64,000 nucleotides of DNA from Niabella ginsenosidivorans (GTDB lineage Bacteria > Bacteroidota > Bacteroidia > Chitinophagales > Chitinophagaceae): positions 3,596,001 through 3,660,000 of the forward strand of contig NZ_CP015772.1 of assembly GCF_001654455.1 (NCBI RefSeq), given 5' to 3'. The stretch's first letter is position 1; every line of letters begins with the position of its first letter. The position numbers and the translations under genes are program-made. Positions 34,008 to 43,753 of the stretch are shown here, in pieces. Below the pieces are notes generated by a model. That model searched no databases. It saw nothing but the letters and a program-made list of their open reading frames with translations, and was not told the origin of the DNA.

Positions 34008-34601
34008 TTGAGTACTGAAAGCAACCATATCATACCGGAAAGCGACTTGATTAAAGGATGTATTGATGGAGACAGAAGGATGCAGGAAGAATTATACCGC
34101 CGTTTCTCTCCTAAAATGTACGCCGTATGCTTGCGTTATGCTTCAAATGCTGATGAGGCACAGGATATTTTGCAGGACGCATTCATAAAAGTTTACAAAA
34201 AATTAGAGAGTTTCCGCGGAGATGGGTCATTTGAAGGGTGGGTACGCCGCATTTTTGTAAACACGGCCATTGAACATTTCAGAAGAAAAAAATACCTGCA
34301 GCCTGTAACAGAAAAGGAAGAGAACACAATAGAAGGGAAATATGTTTCTGTATTGGACGAACTAGCTGAAAAGGATATCCTGCAACTGATCACTCAATTG
34401 TCTCCCGGGTACCGTACCGTGTTTAATATGTATGTTGTAGAAGGTTATTCGCACAAAGAAATTGGCGACATGTTAGGCATCAGTGAAGGTACCAGTAAAA
34501 GCCAGCTTTCCAGAGCAAAGGCTATTTTACAGGATCTTGTAAAAAAATATATTGACAATAAAGATAAAATTGACACATTAAGCAATGAGCAGCCAACATA
34601 A
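34008..34601 (+). CDS. ECF-type RNA polymerase sigma factor
   Basis: A 197-residue sigma-70 family factor starting at TTG 34008. Region 2 (about 20-90) has LYRRFSPKMYAVCLRYASN, DEAQDILQDAFIKVYKKL and FEGWVRRIFVNTAIEHFRRKK; region 4 (about 128-180) has LSPGYRTVFNMYVVEGYSHKEIGDMLG and SEGTSKSQLSRAKAIL. Such factors direct RNA polymerase to stress or envelope regulons and are held by membrane anti-sigma factors. The next gene overlaps by 17 bp and encodes a single-pass membrane protein, the likely partner. Confidence 0.94.
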   Translation: MSTESNHIIPESDLIKGCIDGDRRMQEELYRRFSPKMYAVCLRYASNADEAQDILQDAFIKVYKKLESFRGDGSFEGWVRRIFVNTAIEHFRRKKYLQPVTEKEENTIEGKYVSVLDELAEKDILQLITQLSPGYRTVFNMYVVEGYSHKEIGDMLGISEGTSKSQLSRAKAILQDLVKKYIDNKDKIDTLSNEQPT

Positions 34602-35430
34602 GTTATATGATTATCAGGTAACACCACCGGCTGAGGTTTGGAACAGCATTGCAACCGGGTTAGATGAATGGCAACAACTGAAACCACTGGCGCAAAAGCT
34701 GAACGCCATGGAAGTTGCCCCTCCGGACCTGGCATGGAAGAATATCCTTGACAACCTGGAAGAAGAAAATGCTTTTGATCATCTTTCGGACAGATTAAAG
34801 CATTTTGAAATTCCGCCACCTGCTGCACTCTGGTCTAAAATTGAGCCGGAACTGCCCCGAGCAGTTGCTGCACCCAAACTGGCTCCTGTTAAAAAAGGAT
34901 CCTTTAAATGGGCACGTTATGCTGTGGCAGCTACTGTTGTGGGCCTGCTTTGTTTTGCTACTTTTCACATGATTGAGAAGTCTAATAAGGATTCTGCAAC
35001 TATTCTCTCCAGGTTTGAAAATACGGATCGCAAAAATGATCAGCAGATCGCCAGCCTGGACAGGAAAGAAAAAGAGCCGGTCAAACAGGTACAGCCTTTA
35101 GCTGCGCACCCGTCTGTTTTACCCGACGCGCACACACAACCCACACAAATTAAGACAGCTTCAGGCAATACTTATATTACTACTGTTGAAAGAAATAAAG
35201 CTCTGCAGGGAAGGTATATTATGCTGATGACCGAAGATGGCAAAGTAGTGCGGATGTCTAAAAAGCTGGGAAATATAGCAGATTGTGTTGCAGGAGAAGC
35301 CTCTGGTTCAGAATGTTCTAACCAGATACAGCAATGGCAGAAACAACTGGCCAAGGCGCCTGTAACCGCAACTCCTGACACTTTTCTGGATCTGCTGGAT
35401 CTTGCCAGTTCTGACAAATCCGGTTTGTAA
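34585..35430 (+). CDS. Probable anti-sigma factor with three PPxxxW repeats
   Basis: A 281-residue single-pass protein whose start overlaps the sigma gene by 17 bp. The cytoplasmic N-terminus (1-90) has three tandem units of about 30-35 residues with the pattern V/I-x-PP-xxx-W-xx-I-xxx-L: VTPPAEVWNSIATGL, VAPPDLAWKNILDNL and IPPPAALWSKIEPEL. One membrane helix follows (about 110-131), then a periplasmic part with low-complexity stretches and two Cys residues (about 234 and 242). It lacks the zinc motif HxxxCxxC of ZAS anti-sigmas. The role is inferred from position and topology. Confidence 0.75.
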   Translation: MSSQHKLYDYQVTPPAEVWNSIATGLDEWQQLKPLAQKLNAMEVAPPDLAWKNILDNLEEENAFDHLSDRLKHFEIPPPAALWSKIEPELPRAVAAPKLAPVKKGSFKWARYAVAATVVGLLCFATFHMIEKSNKDSATILSRFENTDRKNDQQIASLDRKEKEPVKQVQPLAAHPSVLPDAHTQPTQIKTASGNTYITTVERNKALQGRYIMLMTEDGKVVRMSKKLGNIADCVAGEASGSECSNQIQQWQKQLAKAPVTATPDTFLDLLDLASSDKSGL

Positions 35431-35457
35431 CAGTCTGCGTGCGGTCTGAAAGAACTC

Positions 35458-35488
35458 AAAAGTCTTACTCAATGGTAAGGCTTTTTTT
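35458..35488 (+). terminator. Terminator of the sigma/anti-sigma operon
   Basis: AAGTCTTAC-TCAAT-GGTAAGGCTTTTTTT: a stem of about 8 bp with a T run, 28 bp past the stop. Confidence 0.75.
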
Positions 35489-35569
35489 ATGATACACGGT
35501 TCCGGGAAATGGTGGTTTTTCCTTATACTTGCCTGCTGAAACCGGGCAGCGCACAATCAATAAATATTT

Positions 35570-35998
35570 ATGGCCAGGATAAAAATAGCATTACCAAAAA
35601 CATTCCGGTTTACCTGTACTATCCCGGTACGTGTTACCGATATCAATTATGGCGGTCATGCGGGCAATGACAGTCTGCTGGGAATGATACAGGAGGCGCG
35701 CGTACAATTCCTGAAACAATTTAACTATACTGAACTATCCTTTGAAGGTATAGGGCTGATTATGGCAGACGTGGCCATGGAGTTTAAAAATGAAGCTTTT
35801 ATGGGAGATCTACTCCTCGCATCCGTTGCGGCGGGTGACTTTCAGCGGGTAGGATTTGACCTCTACTACCGGCTGGAAAAAGAGGTTGAGGGCAAAAAAA
35901 TCCCTGTTGTTTTTGCAAAAACGGGAATGATCTGTTTTGATTATACTTTACGGAAATCAGTTGCTTTGCCGGAGGCGGCCCTTCAAAAGTTACAGTAG
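35570..35998 (+). CDS. Acyl-CoA thioesterase, YbgC/FcbC-like hot-dog fold
   Basis: A 142-residue protein. FTCTIPVRVTDINYGGHAGNDSL holds the catalytic Asp region (VR.TDIN..GH..N), followed by EARVQFLKQF and a beta-rich half with VAMEFKNEAFMGDLL. It should release CoA from acyl-CoA; the acyl group is not known. It is a second 4HBT-type enzyme in the window (see 11857-12294), with low likeness to the first. It converges with parE. Confidence 0.85.
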   Translation: MARIKIALPKTFRFTCTIPVRVTDINYGGHAGNDSLLGMIQEARVQFLKQFNYTELSFEGIGLIMADVAMEFKNEAFMGDLLLASVAAGDFQRVGFDLYYRLEKEVEGKKIPVVFAKTGMICFDYTLRKSVALPEAALQKLQ

Positions 35999-36063
35999 AC
36001 AAATCAGATGAAAATGTATCTGCCGGCGGCAGATTTACCACAGGATGAGCGCAGAGCCCTCCG

Positions 36064-37971
36064 TTAAGTACTGACAGTTTCTTCTGCCTGATCGATCTCT
36101 ACTACCAGGTTGTCGATAATAAACTCCTGGCGGTCCATCGTATTTTTACCCATATAATATTCCAGCAATTGCTGGATATGATCGCCCTGCTCCAGGCGCA
36201 TGAGCTGTTTGCGCATATCGCCGGATATGAATTGTGAAAATTCATCGGGGCTGATCTCCCCCAGTCCTTTAAACCGCGTTACTTCCGGTTTGCCGGATAA
36301 TTTTTTTATTGCTGCTATTTTCTCGGCCTCATTGTAACAATAAATGGTCTCTTTCTTATCCCGTACCCGGAACAGCGGGGTTTCCAGCACATATACCTTT
36401 TCCTGCTTTACCAACTCAGGAAAGAACTGTAAAAAGAAGGTCATGATCAGCAGCCGGATGTGCATACCATCCACATCAGCATCCGTAGCGATTACAATGT
36501 TATTAAAACGCAGCCCTTCCAGGCCCTCTTCTATGTTCAATGCATGCTGCAACAAATTAAACTCTTCATTTTCATACACCACTTTTTTGGTAAGCCCGAA
36601 ACTGTTCAGCGGCTTACCCCGTAAACTAAATACAGCCTGGGTCTCAACATTCCTTGCTTTGGTAATAGAGCCACTGGCGCTGTCACCCTCCGTTATAAAA
36701 ATGGTTGTCTCACTCTGTTTTGCAATAAATTCCTCCCGGCCTTTTGCAGGTGGCTCTTCATTCAGATGTATCCGGCAGTCCCTTAATTTACGGTTGTGCA
36801 GGTTGGCTTTTTTGGCGCGTTCATTTGCCAGCTTTTTAATACCGGCCAGGTCTTTCCGTTCCCTTTCACTTTGCTCAATCCGTTTTTTCAACGCTTCGGA
36901 AGTAGCCGGGTTTTTGTGCAAAAAATCATCCAGTGCCTTGGAAAGAAAATCGCCCACAAACTGTTTCATGCTGGGGCCGTTTATATCCACATTCTGAGAG
37001 CCCAGCTTTGTTTTTGTCTGGCTTTCAAACACCGGTTCTACAACACGCACGGAAATGGCGGCCACAATTGCGCCCCGGATATCCGCCGCATCATAATCTT
37101 TTTTATAAAAATCGCGGATGGTTTTTACATACGCCTCCCGGAATGCCTGCTGGTGTGTACCTCCCTGTGTGGTATGCTGACCGTTTACAAAACTGTACAG
37201 TTCTTCTCCGTAATCATTGCCATGAGTAATTGCTACTTCTATGTCTTCTCCCTTCAGGTGAATGATCGGATACCGGATCTCATCCTCATTGGTCTTGCGT
37301 TGCAACAGGTCCAGCAAACCATTGCGGCTGATATAGGTTTTCCCATTGAAAATGATCCTGAGCCCTGCATTCAGGAAACAATAGTTCCAGATCAGGTTTT
37401 CCAGAAATTCCGGGTAGAATTTAAAGTTCTTAAAAATAGTATTATCCGGCACAAAGGTTACCAGGGTGCCATTATCGGCGGCTGTTTTTATTTCTTTGCT
37501 CTCATTTTTCAGGACTCCTCTTTCAAACTCTGCCTGCTTTTCCCTGCCGTCACGCACAGATACCACTTTGAAATAATTGCTCAATGCGTTTACCGCTTTG
37601 GTACCTACCCCGTTCAGACCAACGGATTTCTGAAAGGCCCGGCTGTCATATTTGGCACCTGTATTGATCTTGCTTACCACATCCACTACTTTGCCCAAAG
37701 GGATACCGCGGCCATAATCCCGTACCGTAACTGTATTATCTTTAATGCTGAGCTCTATGGTTTTTCCATAGCCCATCATGTACTCATCAATACAGTTGTC
37801 CATTACCTCTTTTACCAGCACATAAATACCATCATCCGGGCTGTTGCCGTCTCCTAATTTTCCGATATACATACCCGGACGAAGCCGGATGTGCTCCTTC
37901 CAGTCCAGACTTTTAATACTGTCTTCATTATATTCAGCTCCTTTCTTTGGTGCTACTACTTCTTTTGCCAT
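36064..37971 (-). CDS. parE: ParE, DNA topoisomerase IV subunit B
   Basis: A 635-residue GHKL ATPase subunit. The Bacteroidota ParE N-terminus [24 protein letters not shown] is followed by [16 protein letters not shown] (ATP-binding Asn), [12 protein letters not shown], then the transducer with [11 protein letters not shown] and the TOPRIM domain with TEGDSASGS and [12 protein letters not shown]. The [16 protein letters not shown] opening and length separate it from GyrB. It decatenates sister chromosomes with ParC; no parC gene is in the window. Confidence 0.95.
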   Translation of the reverse strand: MAKEVVAPKKGAEYNEDSIKSLDWKEHIRLRPGMYIGKLGDGNSPDDGIYVLVKEVMDNCIDEYMMGYGKTIELSIKDNTVTVRDYGRGIPLGKVVDVVSKINTGAKYDSRAFQKSVGLNGVGTKAVNALSNYFKVVSVRDGREKQAEFERGVLKNESKEIKTAADNGTLVTFVPDNTIFKNFKFYPEFLENLIWNYCFLNAGLRIIFNGKTYISRNGLLDLLQRKTNEDEIRYPIIHLKGEDIEVAITHGNDYGEELYSFVNGQHTTQGGTHQQAFREAYVKTIRDFYKKDYDAADIRGAIVAAISVRVVEPVFESQTKTKLGSQNVDINGPSMKQFVGDFLSKALDDFLHKNPATSEALKKRIEQSERERKDLAGIKKLANERAKKANLHNRKLRDCRIHLNEEPPAKGREEFIAKQSETTIFITEGDSASGSITKARNVETQAVFSLRGKPLNSFGLTKKVVYENEEFNLLQHALNIEEGLEGLRFNNIVIATDADVDGMHIRLLIMTFFLQFFPELVKQEKVYVLETPLFRVRDKKETIYCYNEAEKIAAIKKLSGKPEVTRFKGLGEISPDEFSQFISGDMRKQLMRLEQGDHIQQLLEYYMGKNTMDRQEFIIDNLVVEIDQAEETVST

Positions 37972-38032
37972 TGAACAATTCCGTTTAAATGCTTTAACGT
38001 TCTCCTGCTGCAGGCCTGCGCCTGTAACCGCT

Positions 38033-38064
38033 CAAATGTAAAAATATTTCCGGAGAACCGGCAA
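38033..38064 (-). promoter_or_regulatory. parE: Possible promoter of parE (TTG-N21-TACATTTG)
   Basis: TACATTTG (38040-38033) fits TAnnTTTG and TTG lies 21 bp further up. The parE ATG is about 60 bp downstream. Confidence 0.5.
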
Positions 38065-38079
38065 GGCTATTTGTTTACT

Positions 38080-39342
38080 TTATTTTAGTATTTTTCCAAG
38101 CTTTTTTGCATTGCCATCAACCGGCTGGTCAGCCTTCAGGCCCAGCAGTTGCGCCAACAGGGGATACACATCAATATTATTAAAGGACCTGATCTTATAA
38201 TGTTCTTTAAAAGCCGGGCCCCATGCATAAAAAGTAGCCTGCATTTCCGGTAACCGGTTGTCAAAGCCATGTGCTCCCAAAGATTTTCTGCCGCCGAAAT
38301 AAAAATAGCGGGGAGGCGAACAGGTAAGCAGGATGTCGCCTATGCGATGATACCGGTCGTTCTTTTTCCGGTATTTCCAGCTTTTTGGCGTTTTTGTAGT
38401 AAGCCATGCCTGAAAATCCGTTTGTTCGCGTAAGCGTTTATAGGCGGGTTTGATGTCTGCTTTATTTTTTGCATATAAATGGATCATGGTGCCACCTCCG
38501 GCCATGAGAAATTTACTGGTATCTATCAAACCGGTAATTAGGGCAACCGGAACTATTTTAGCAGTATCCAGGTTGGCAAAGCCATGATCCGATACCACTA
38601 CAAAATTAACCGGCAGACCGGTTGAACGGCAGGCTTCATACATTTTACGAATAGCATCATCTACCAGGTGCACCGCCTCCTCTGTTTCCTTTGCATCCAC
38701 CCCATGCATATGCTCCTGATGATCTACCTGTGGAAAATAAAAAGTAATCAAGTGTGGCCTGGTTTCTGCAGGTTGCTGCAACCATTCTTTTAAAATTTCA
38801 ACACGCCGGTCTATGGAAATAGCTTCATTGTATTTATAATAATAAGTGGGTGGCATACCATTGATGTGGCTTTCCGAACCTACCCAGTAAAAGCTGGCAG
38901 TGATCATTTTTTGCTTTTCTGCCAGTACCCAAAGCGGCTCACCGCCATACCAGGATGAGTCCTCTACGGCTCTTTTATCACCTACCTTATAGTAGGCATT
39001 TTTTCGGGCATCATAGAATGAGTTATCGACCAGGCCATGATGCGACGGATACAAGCCGGTGATGATGGAATAATGATTGGGAAAGGTCAGCGACGGGAAA
39101 CAGGGCTTCATGGAAGCTGCGGCAACACCTGCATCCCGCATTTTTTTTAAGAAAACGGCATTGTGTTTATCTGCCAGATCGTACCGGAACCCGTCAATAG
39201 AAATAAGGACCACATAAGGTTTTTGCTGCTGCTCAATAGTATTGACCCTTCCGGGAATAATATACTGTGAGGTATCCTGTGCATTTAAAGAGGTTGCAGC
39301 AACAAAGGCTACCAGAAACAGACCATATCTCAATTGACTCAT
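38080..39342 (-). CDS. Ectonucleotide pyrophosphatase/phosphodiesterase (NPP) family protein
   Basis: A 420-residue exported enzyme with signal peptide (1-21). It belongs to the alkaline phosphatase superfamily: VVLISIDGFRYDL (first metal Asp), the nucleophile Thr in FPSLTFPNHYSIITGLYPSHHG, PQVDHQEHMHGV, VVSDHGF and GAHGFDNRLPEMQATFYAWG. NPP enzymes cleave nucleotide diesters or phospholipid head groups outside the cytoplasm. It is a second member of the superfamily here besides the PafA-like enzyme; phosphate scavenging is a shared theme. Confidence 0.92.
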   Translation of the reverse strand: MSQLRYGLFLVAFVAATSLNAQDTSQYIIPGRVNTIEQQQKPYVVLISIDGFRYDLADKHNAVFLKKMRDAGVAAASMKPCFPSLTFPNHYSIITGLYPSHHGLVDNSFYDARKNAYYKVGDKRAVEDSSWYGGEPLWVLAEKQKMITASFYWVGSESHINGMPPTYYYKYNEAISIDRRVEILKEWLQQPAETRPHLITFYFPQVDHQEHMHGVDAKETEEAVHLVDDAIRKMYEACRSTGLPVNFVVVSDHGFANLDTAKIVPVALITGLIDTSKFLMAGGGTMIHLYAKNKADIKPAYKRLREQTDFQAWLTTKTPKSWKYRKKNDRYHRIGDILLTCSPPRYFYFGGRKSLGAHGFDNRLPEMQATFYAWGPAFKEHYKIRSFNNIDVYPLLAQLLGLKADQPVDGNAKKLGKILK

Positions 39343-39416
39343 TTCCCTGATTTTGAGCCTGCAAATTAAATGGATTTTGTTAATTTGCTGTTACCGTTTA
39401 AAGGGAAACTGCTGCT

Positions 39417-39671
39417 TCAGGAAGTGATCTTATTTTTTTTGAGATAAGCATCGATCAGGCTGCCGATATGCCGGGCTTCGTCTTCCGGAAGATCACCCCA
39501 GACCTGTTTCCAGCCTTCCATATCTTTTCGTACCTGGGTAATTTCTTTTTCATTGACTTTACAGACATAAAAGTCTACGCCATCGGTTGTTTCAGCAGTG
39601 GTTACCTGAATTTGCTGCTTTTTACCATTTACTGTAGCTTCAATGGCAAACTGTTCTTTTTCATTTTTCAT
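39417..39671 (-). CDS. Small hypothetical protein
   Basis: An 84-residue cytoplasmic protein I do not recognise. A beta-rich first half (FAIEATVNGKKQQIQVTT, DFYVCKVNEKEIT) is followed by two helices with a Trp-rich join (DMEGWKQVWGDLPEDEA). The balanced charge and composition look coding. It lies 74 bp upstream of the NPP gene on the same strand and may share its transcript. Confidence 0.6.
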   Translation of the reverse strand: MKNEKEQFAIEATVNGKKQQIQVTTAETTDGVDFYVCKVNEKEITQVRKDMEGWKQVWGDLPEDEARHIGSLIDAYLKKNKITS

Positions 39672-39863
39672 GATCCTGCTTTTAATGACCAGTTACTACC
39701 AAAAATGTAAGCGCTATCTATAATTTATCCGCTAATATCAGGCCAATTCTCTTTTTAACAAATTTGATCAGGCAAACTCCTTTTTGAGGCTTTTAAGCGC
39801 TTATAGAACACATATTCAACTATCGTTGATTAAGACAGGCATTAACAGATCGTGGTTATGGTG

Positions 39864-40729
39864 TTATTTTCTGTCTTTTAGCAAAATTCCGTCATAAAAC
39901 ACATCTGCATTTTTGCTTTTAAAAAAATACCAGGTTATCTCATAATCTTCTTTTTTAAATAAATGCCGTTTTTTAAAGCTGATTTATCCGGTACAATTTT
40001 AAAATATCCCAGTCTATCTGTTCTTCCCAGGCACTGCTTCTCCGAATCATAAATAGCGACATCCGGAACCGGTTGCTGCCGGGTGTTTTCCACATTTCCG
40101 AAAAACACAATTCTATTTTTTAAAGAATCAATTGCCGGATTTATAAACGTGTACTCCATACCTTTTGACTGTTCTTCAATAGTACCCAGGCCCATCAGCT
40201 TCCTTCGCACATTGAGCTGAACCGCATTTTTCACCGGCCATAAAACCGTTTTGCCGGAACGATCACTGCCATACTGCGTTCCATACAGTTGATATTTGTT
40301 ATGAAACATTTGTATACGATCATACATATATGCATAATACTCTTTTTTTGCAAAGCCCCTGTCTATCGCCTTTTTTAAAACAGGCAAATATTTTTCCTGG
40401 ATTGCCGGCGCATGCTGAATAACTATATAAAGCGCCTGCGCCGCCATAGGTGAAATTTTCTGCTGAGGTAACCACCCATAGCGGTCAATAATTTTGGTAA
40501 CCTGCAAAGCATTTAAGGAATCCATTTCTTTGACGTGGTTCCAGTACCGGTTGACTGTATCCGAATTATAACCAAACTGTTTCATCAAACGATTTAATGT
40601 ATCCCGTGGTTTTTGGTCCTTTACATAAATAGTTTCAAGCACCCCGGACAGGCTATCACAGGCCATTTTCTCCTGGCTGTAAACCAGGCCGGAAAAAAGA
40701 AGCAAAACCGTTAAACAATACAATCGCAT
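39864..40729 (-). pseudogene. DUF6624 family exported protein, frameshifted near its 3' end
   Basis: The open frame from ATG 40729 (a TTG at 40747 is upstream) to 39935 gives about 264 residues: signal peptide (MRLYCLTVLLLFSGLVYS), then DUF6624 text such as IIDRYGWLPQQKISPMAAQALYIVIQHAP and YDRIQMFHNKYQLYGTQYGSD. Residues about 215-255 begin a carboxypeptidase-regulatory-like beta domain (PVPDVAIYDSEKQCLGRTDRLGYF). The frame then goes wrong at a T/A run (39971-39977). One base more gives FKKRHLFKKEDYEITWYFF and a natural ending at 39864, which completes that domain. It may be a mutation, slippage or sequence error; the protein might still work without its tail. Confidence 0.75.
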
Positions 40730-40803
40730 AAAAACAGGATTGAGCAACCACCTATAGCTTTAAAACAACCAGAAACAGCTATAGTTTATATTTCTTAAAA
40801 GAA

Positions 40804-40832
40804 TAAGAGCTGAGACAATGCCTCAGCTCTTC
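40804..40832 (-). terminator. Terminator after pyrR
   Basis: AGAGCTGAG (40806-40814) and CTCAGCTCT (40822-40830) pair perfectly around a 7-nt loop. On the minus strand a T-rich tail (TATTCTTTT) follows. Confidence 0.85.
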
Positions 40833-40853
40833 AATAATATTACACCAAGAAAG

Positions 40854-41381
40854 TTATCCTTCTGTTATGGTTACCTGGTCTCTCTCGCTATTCTCTTTCC
40901 AGCGTACCAATACCTTCTGCGTGTCGAAGGAATCAATGTATTTACCCACATAATCCGCCTGGATCGGAAATTCCCTGCTGAACCTGCGGTCGATCAGTAC
41001 ACAAAGCGCTACTTTTTTGGGGCGGCCATAATCCAGCAAAGCATCAAAAGCCGCCCGGGTAGTGCGCCCTGTATACAATACATCGTCAATCAGGATCACA
41101 TCTTTACCTTCAATGGAGAAAGGAATATCTGTTTTATTGGCTGCATGCAGCTCATTCCTTACATCATCCCGGTAAAAAGTTATATCCAGCCGTCCATAAT
41201 CAATCTGCTGTTTTTTGGATTGCTGCTGAATAGCTGCATAAATGCGATCCGATAAATAGATTCCTCTTGGTTGCAGGCCAATGATCGCGATCTTTGAAAA
41301 ATCATCATGATCCTCTACTATCTGGCAAGCCAGTCTTTTAATGGTAATGGCGATCTGCTGCTCTGTAAGAATTGATTTCAA
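40854..41381 (-). CDS. pyrR: PyrR-type phosphoribosyltransferase
   Basis: About 175 residues from a TTG at 41381, which gives the normal family start (KSILTEQQIAITIKRLACQI); the frame is open further up to 41474 but that part has no family likeness. The PRPP site is VILIDDVLYTGRTTRAA and other blocks are IIGLQPRGIYLSDRI and DRRFSREFPIQADYVG. PyrR binds UMP and regulates pyr mRNA in Gram-positives and has uracil phosphoribosyltransferase activity; which of the two applies in Bacteroidota is not settled. It follows pruA directly and is probably co-transcribed. Confidence 0.88.
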   Translation of the reverse strand: MKSILTEQQIAITIKRLACQIVEDHDDFSKIAIIGLQPRGIYLSDRIYAAIQQQSKKQQIDYGRLDITFYRDDVRNELHAANKTDIPFSIEGKDVILIDDVLYTGRTTRAAFDALLDYGRPKKVALCVLIDRRFSREFPIQADYVGKYIDSFDTQKVLVRWKENSERDQVTITEG

Positions 41382-41476
41382 AATATTTTTTTTTACCTGA
41401 CCCTGACAAAGGATGATTGATACCGGGAGCCATGGTTTGTCAGGCGCACCACGACATTCGTAAACAGTGCGCAACC

Positions 41477-43108
41477 CTATTCTTCCGCCATAAACGGATA
41501 ACGGTAGTCTACCGGCGGATTATACGTTTCTTTTATGGTGCGTACACTTAACCAGCGGTATAAATTCAGGATAGACCCTGCCTTATCATTGGTCCCGGAT
41601 GCCCTTGCCCCGCCAAAAGGCTGCTGCCCTACCACGGCGCCGGTGGGTTTGTCATTGATATAAAAATTACCCGCTGCATTGGAAAGACGCCGGGTGGCCG
41701 TTTCGATTGCCGCGCGATCTCTGGAAAAAATGGACCCTGTTAAAGCATAAGGCGATGTATGATCTACCAGCTCCAGCGTTTTTTCAAACTGGCCGGCCGG
41801 GTAAACATATACCGTCAGCACCGGCCCGAAGATCTCTTCGCGCATAGTGATAAACCGGGGGTCCTTTGCTTCAATCACTGTTGGCTGAATAAAGTAGCCT
41901 TCTCTTTTATCGCAGGTTCCTCCAACCACTACAGACGCTTTAGGGTCTTTCTTTGCTTTTTCAATATAGCTGCTGATCTTATCAAAGCTTTTTTCATCAA
42001 TCACTGCGTTGATAAAATTGCTGAAATCCTCTACCGATCCCATTTTAAAGGAGTTGATCCCGTCAACCAGTTTTTTCCTTATATCTTTCCACAGGTTGGA
42101 AGGAATATAAGCCCGGGAAGCTGCAGAGCATTTCTGGCCCTGGTATTCAAAAGCGCCTCTTAACAGGGCTGTAGCCACTTCATCTGCATCAGCGCTTTTA
42201 TGCACCATCACAAAATCCTTTCCACCTGTTTCACCAACAATACGGGGGTAGGTTCTATATTTGGAAATATTTTTCCCGATAGTTTCCCACATATGGTTAA
42301 ATACGCCGGTAGAGCCGGTAAAATGGATGCCCGCAAAGTCCCTGTGATTAAAGCATACATCCCCCACAACAGGCCCATCCACATAAATTAAATTAATAAC
42401 GCCATCCGGCAGCCCGGCCTCCTTTAAAATACGCATGAATAACTGCGCCGCATAGATCTGCGTATGTGCCGGTTTCCAGACCACTACATTGCCGCACAGG
42501 GCGGCCGATGTGGGAAGGTTCCCTCCGATAGCCGTGAAATTAAAGGGTGTAATAGCCAGCACAAATCCTTCCAGCGGGCGATACTCCAGGCGGTTGTGCA
42601 TACCCGCGCCACTTATGGGCTGTTGTTTATAGATCTCACTCAGGAAATGCACATTAAACCGCAAAAAATCGATCAGCTCGCAGGCACTGTCAATTTCAGC
42701 CTGGTAAGCATTTTTACTTTGTCCCAGCATGGTAGCTGCATTCATCCGGGCACGGTATTTTGTGGAGATGAGGTCTGCCGCTTTTAAGAAAATGGCTGCA
42801 CGGCTTTCCCAGGTCATCCCCTCCCAGTACTGCTTTGCCGCCAAAGCCGCATCTATTGCCTGCTGCACATGCTTCTTCTCTCCTATTGAAAAAGTGCCCA
42901 ATACAACTTTGTGCTCATGTGGCGGGCGCAGCTTTTCTTTTTTTGAAGTACGCACTTCGGCGCTGCCGATATACATAGGCACATCAATGGGAGTGCTTTT
43001 CAATAATGCAAGCGCTGCTTTTAAGTTTTCCCGTTCTTTACTACCGGGTGCATAGTTCAGTACCGGTTCATTTGCAGGTAAAGGATAAGAAAAAGTTCCC
43101 TGGTGCAT
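41477..43108 (-). CDS. pruA: PruA, L-glutamate gamma-semialdehyde (1-pyrroline-5-carboxylate) dehydrogenase
   Basis: A 543-residue aldehyde dehydrogenase that performs the last step of proline breakdown to glutamate. The N-terminus (EPVLNYAPGSKERENLKAAL) and C-terminus (FGGARASGTNDKAGS, followed by the YNPPVDYRYPFM ending) are of the eukaryote-like PruA group. Catalytic text: GETGGKDFVMVH (general base Glu) and FEYQGQKCSAASRAYIP (nucleophile Cys). The proline dehydrogenase gene is not nearby. pyrR follows 96 bp after the likely coding end. Confidence 0.95.
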   Translation of the reverse strand: MHQGTFSYPLPANEPVLNYAPGSKERENLKAALALLKSTPIDVPMYIGSAEVRTSKKEKLRPPHEHKVVLGTFSIGEKKHVQQAIDAALAAKQYWEGMTWESRAAIFLKAADLISTKYRARMNAATMLGQSKNAYQAEIDSACELIDFLRFNVHFLSEIYKQQPISGAGMHNRLEYRPLEGFVLAITPFNFTAIGGNLPTSAALCGNVVVWKPAHTQIYAAQLFMRILKEAGLPDGVINLIYVDGPVVGDVCFNHRDFAGIHFTGSTGVFNHMWETIGKNISKYRTYPRIVGETGGKDFVMVHKSADADEVATALLRGAFEYQGQKCSAASRAYIPSNLWKDIRKKLVDGINSFKMGSVEDFSNFINAVIDEKSFDKISSYIEKAKKDPKASVVVGGTCDKREGYFIQPTVIEAKDPRFITMREEIFGPVLTVYVYPAGQFEKTLELVDHTSPYALTGSIFSRDRAAIETATRRLSNAAGNFYINDKPTGAVVGQQPFGGARASGTNDKAGSILNLYRWLSVRTIKETYNPPVDYRYPFMAEE

Positions 43109-43154
43109 AGTATTTCAATTTGAAAATTATATAATTTGAAAATAAGGTTCTTTA

Positions 43155-43753
43155 TTATTTTAAATAGTTATTGACGTGTTGTTTTATATTGTTCTTTACT
43201 GATTCCCAGGTTTGTCCTTTAAGGCTGACCGGATCATCATCGGCTTCTGCATCATCGAAATACAACATTGCCTGCGGTACAGAAATCAGCGTCATATTTT
43301 TGGAAAATTTTTCAAAATAGAACTCAATTATTTTTCAGTTTCAAAAATATCCAATAATAAACTCAGATCATAAAAGCCCTTTTTCTTGGCTCTTTGCATA
43401 AGTGCAAAAATTTTCATTGCTGCGATATCTTCAGAACTCATTAACCTGATCCTTTTATGATAACGATATTTGACAAAATCGACCTTTACTTCATCAATAT
43501 AAGCAAAAACTTCTGGTGCAGCATTACTGCTGGTGAACCTGAACGTAGTAAAAATCTCTGTTAATTTATCTTTCAATTGCTGGTTATCAAAATCGGTATC
43601 AGAGAACAGATCTAAATCAATTGATTTCCGATGACCATTCTTCAAAGACAGGGCGGTTCCTCCAACTAATATAAAGTTATTCAGCATCTCTAAATGCATT
43701 AACTGCTTTAATAGAGCCAGGGTATTTCCTTCGACTGTCTCATAGTATAGCAT
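43155..43753 (-). pseudogene. AbiEii-like nucleotidyltransferase, frameshifted
   Basis: The open frame (43753 to 43328) gives 141 residues with NFILVGGTALSLKNGHRKSIDLDLFSD, the G(S/T)x..DxD motif of minimal nucleotidyltransferases related to AbiEii/MenT toxins. It stops early at ETEK in a run of A. With one more A near 43336 the frame continues as IIEFYFEKFSKNMTLISVPQ, then YFDDAEADDDPVSLKGQTWE, the usual ending of the family, to a stop at 43155. The intact protein would have about 199 residues. Its start overlaps the DUF6922 gene by 46 bp, a toxin-antitoxin-like layout. Confidence 0.8.

Noticed and set aside
36008-36067. 19-codon open frame MKMYLPAADLPQDE... between the thioesterase and parE
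   Set aside because: Too short to support; no start signal and no family.
36796-37857. 353-codon open frame on the plus strand opposite parE
   Set aside because: It is antisense to the well-supported parE gene, and its product (Cys-, Phe- and Ile-rich) shows no family.
41382-41474. N-terminal extension of pyrR
   Set aside because: The extra 31 residues resemble no PyrR; the TTG at 41381 gives the family start.
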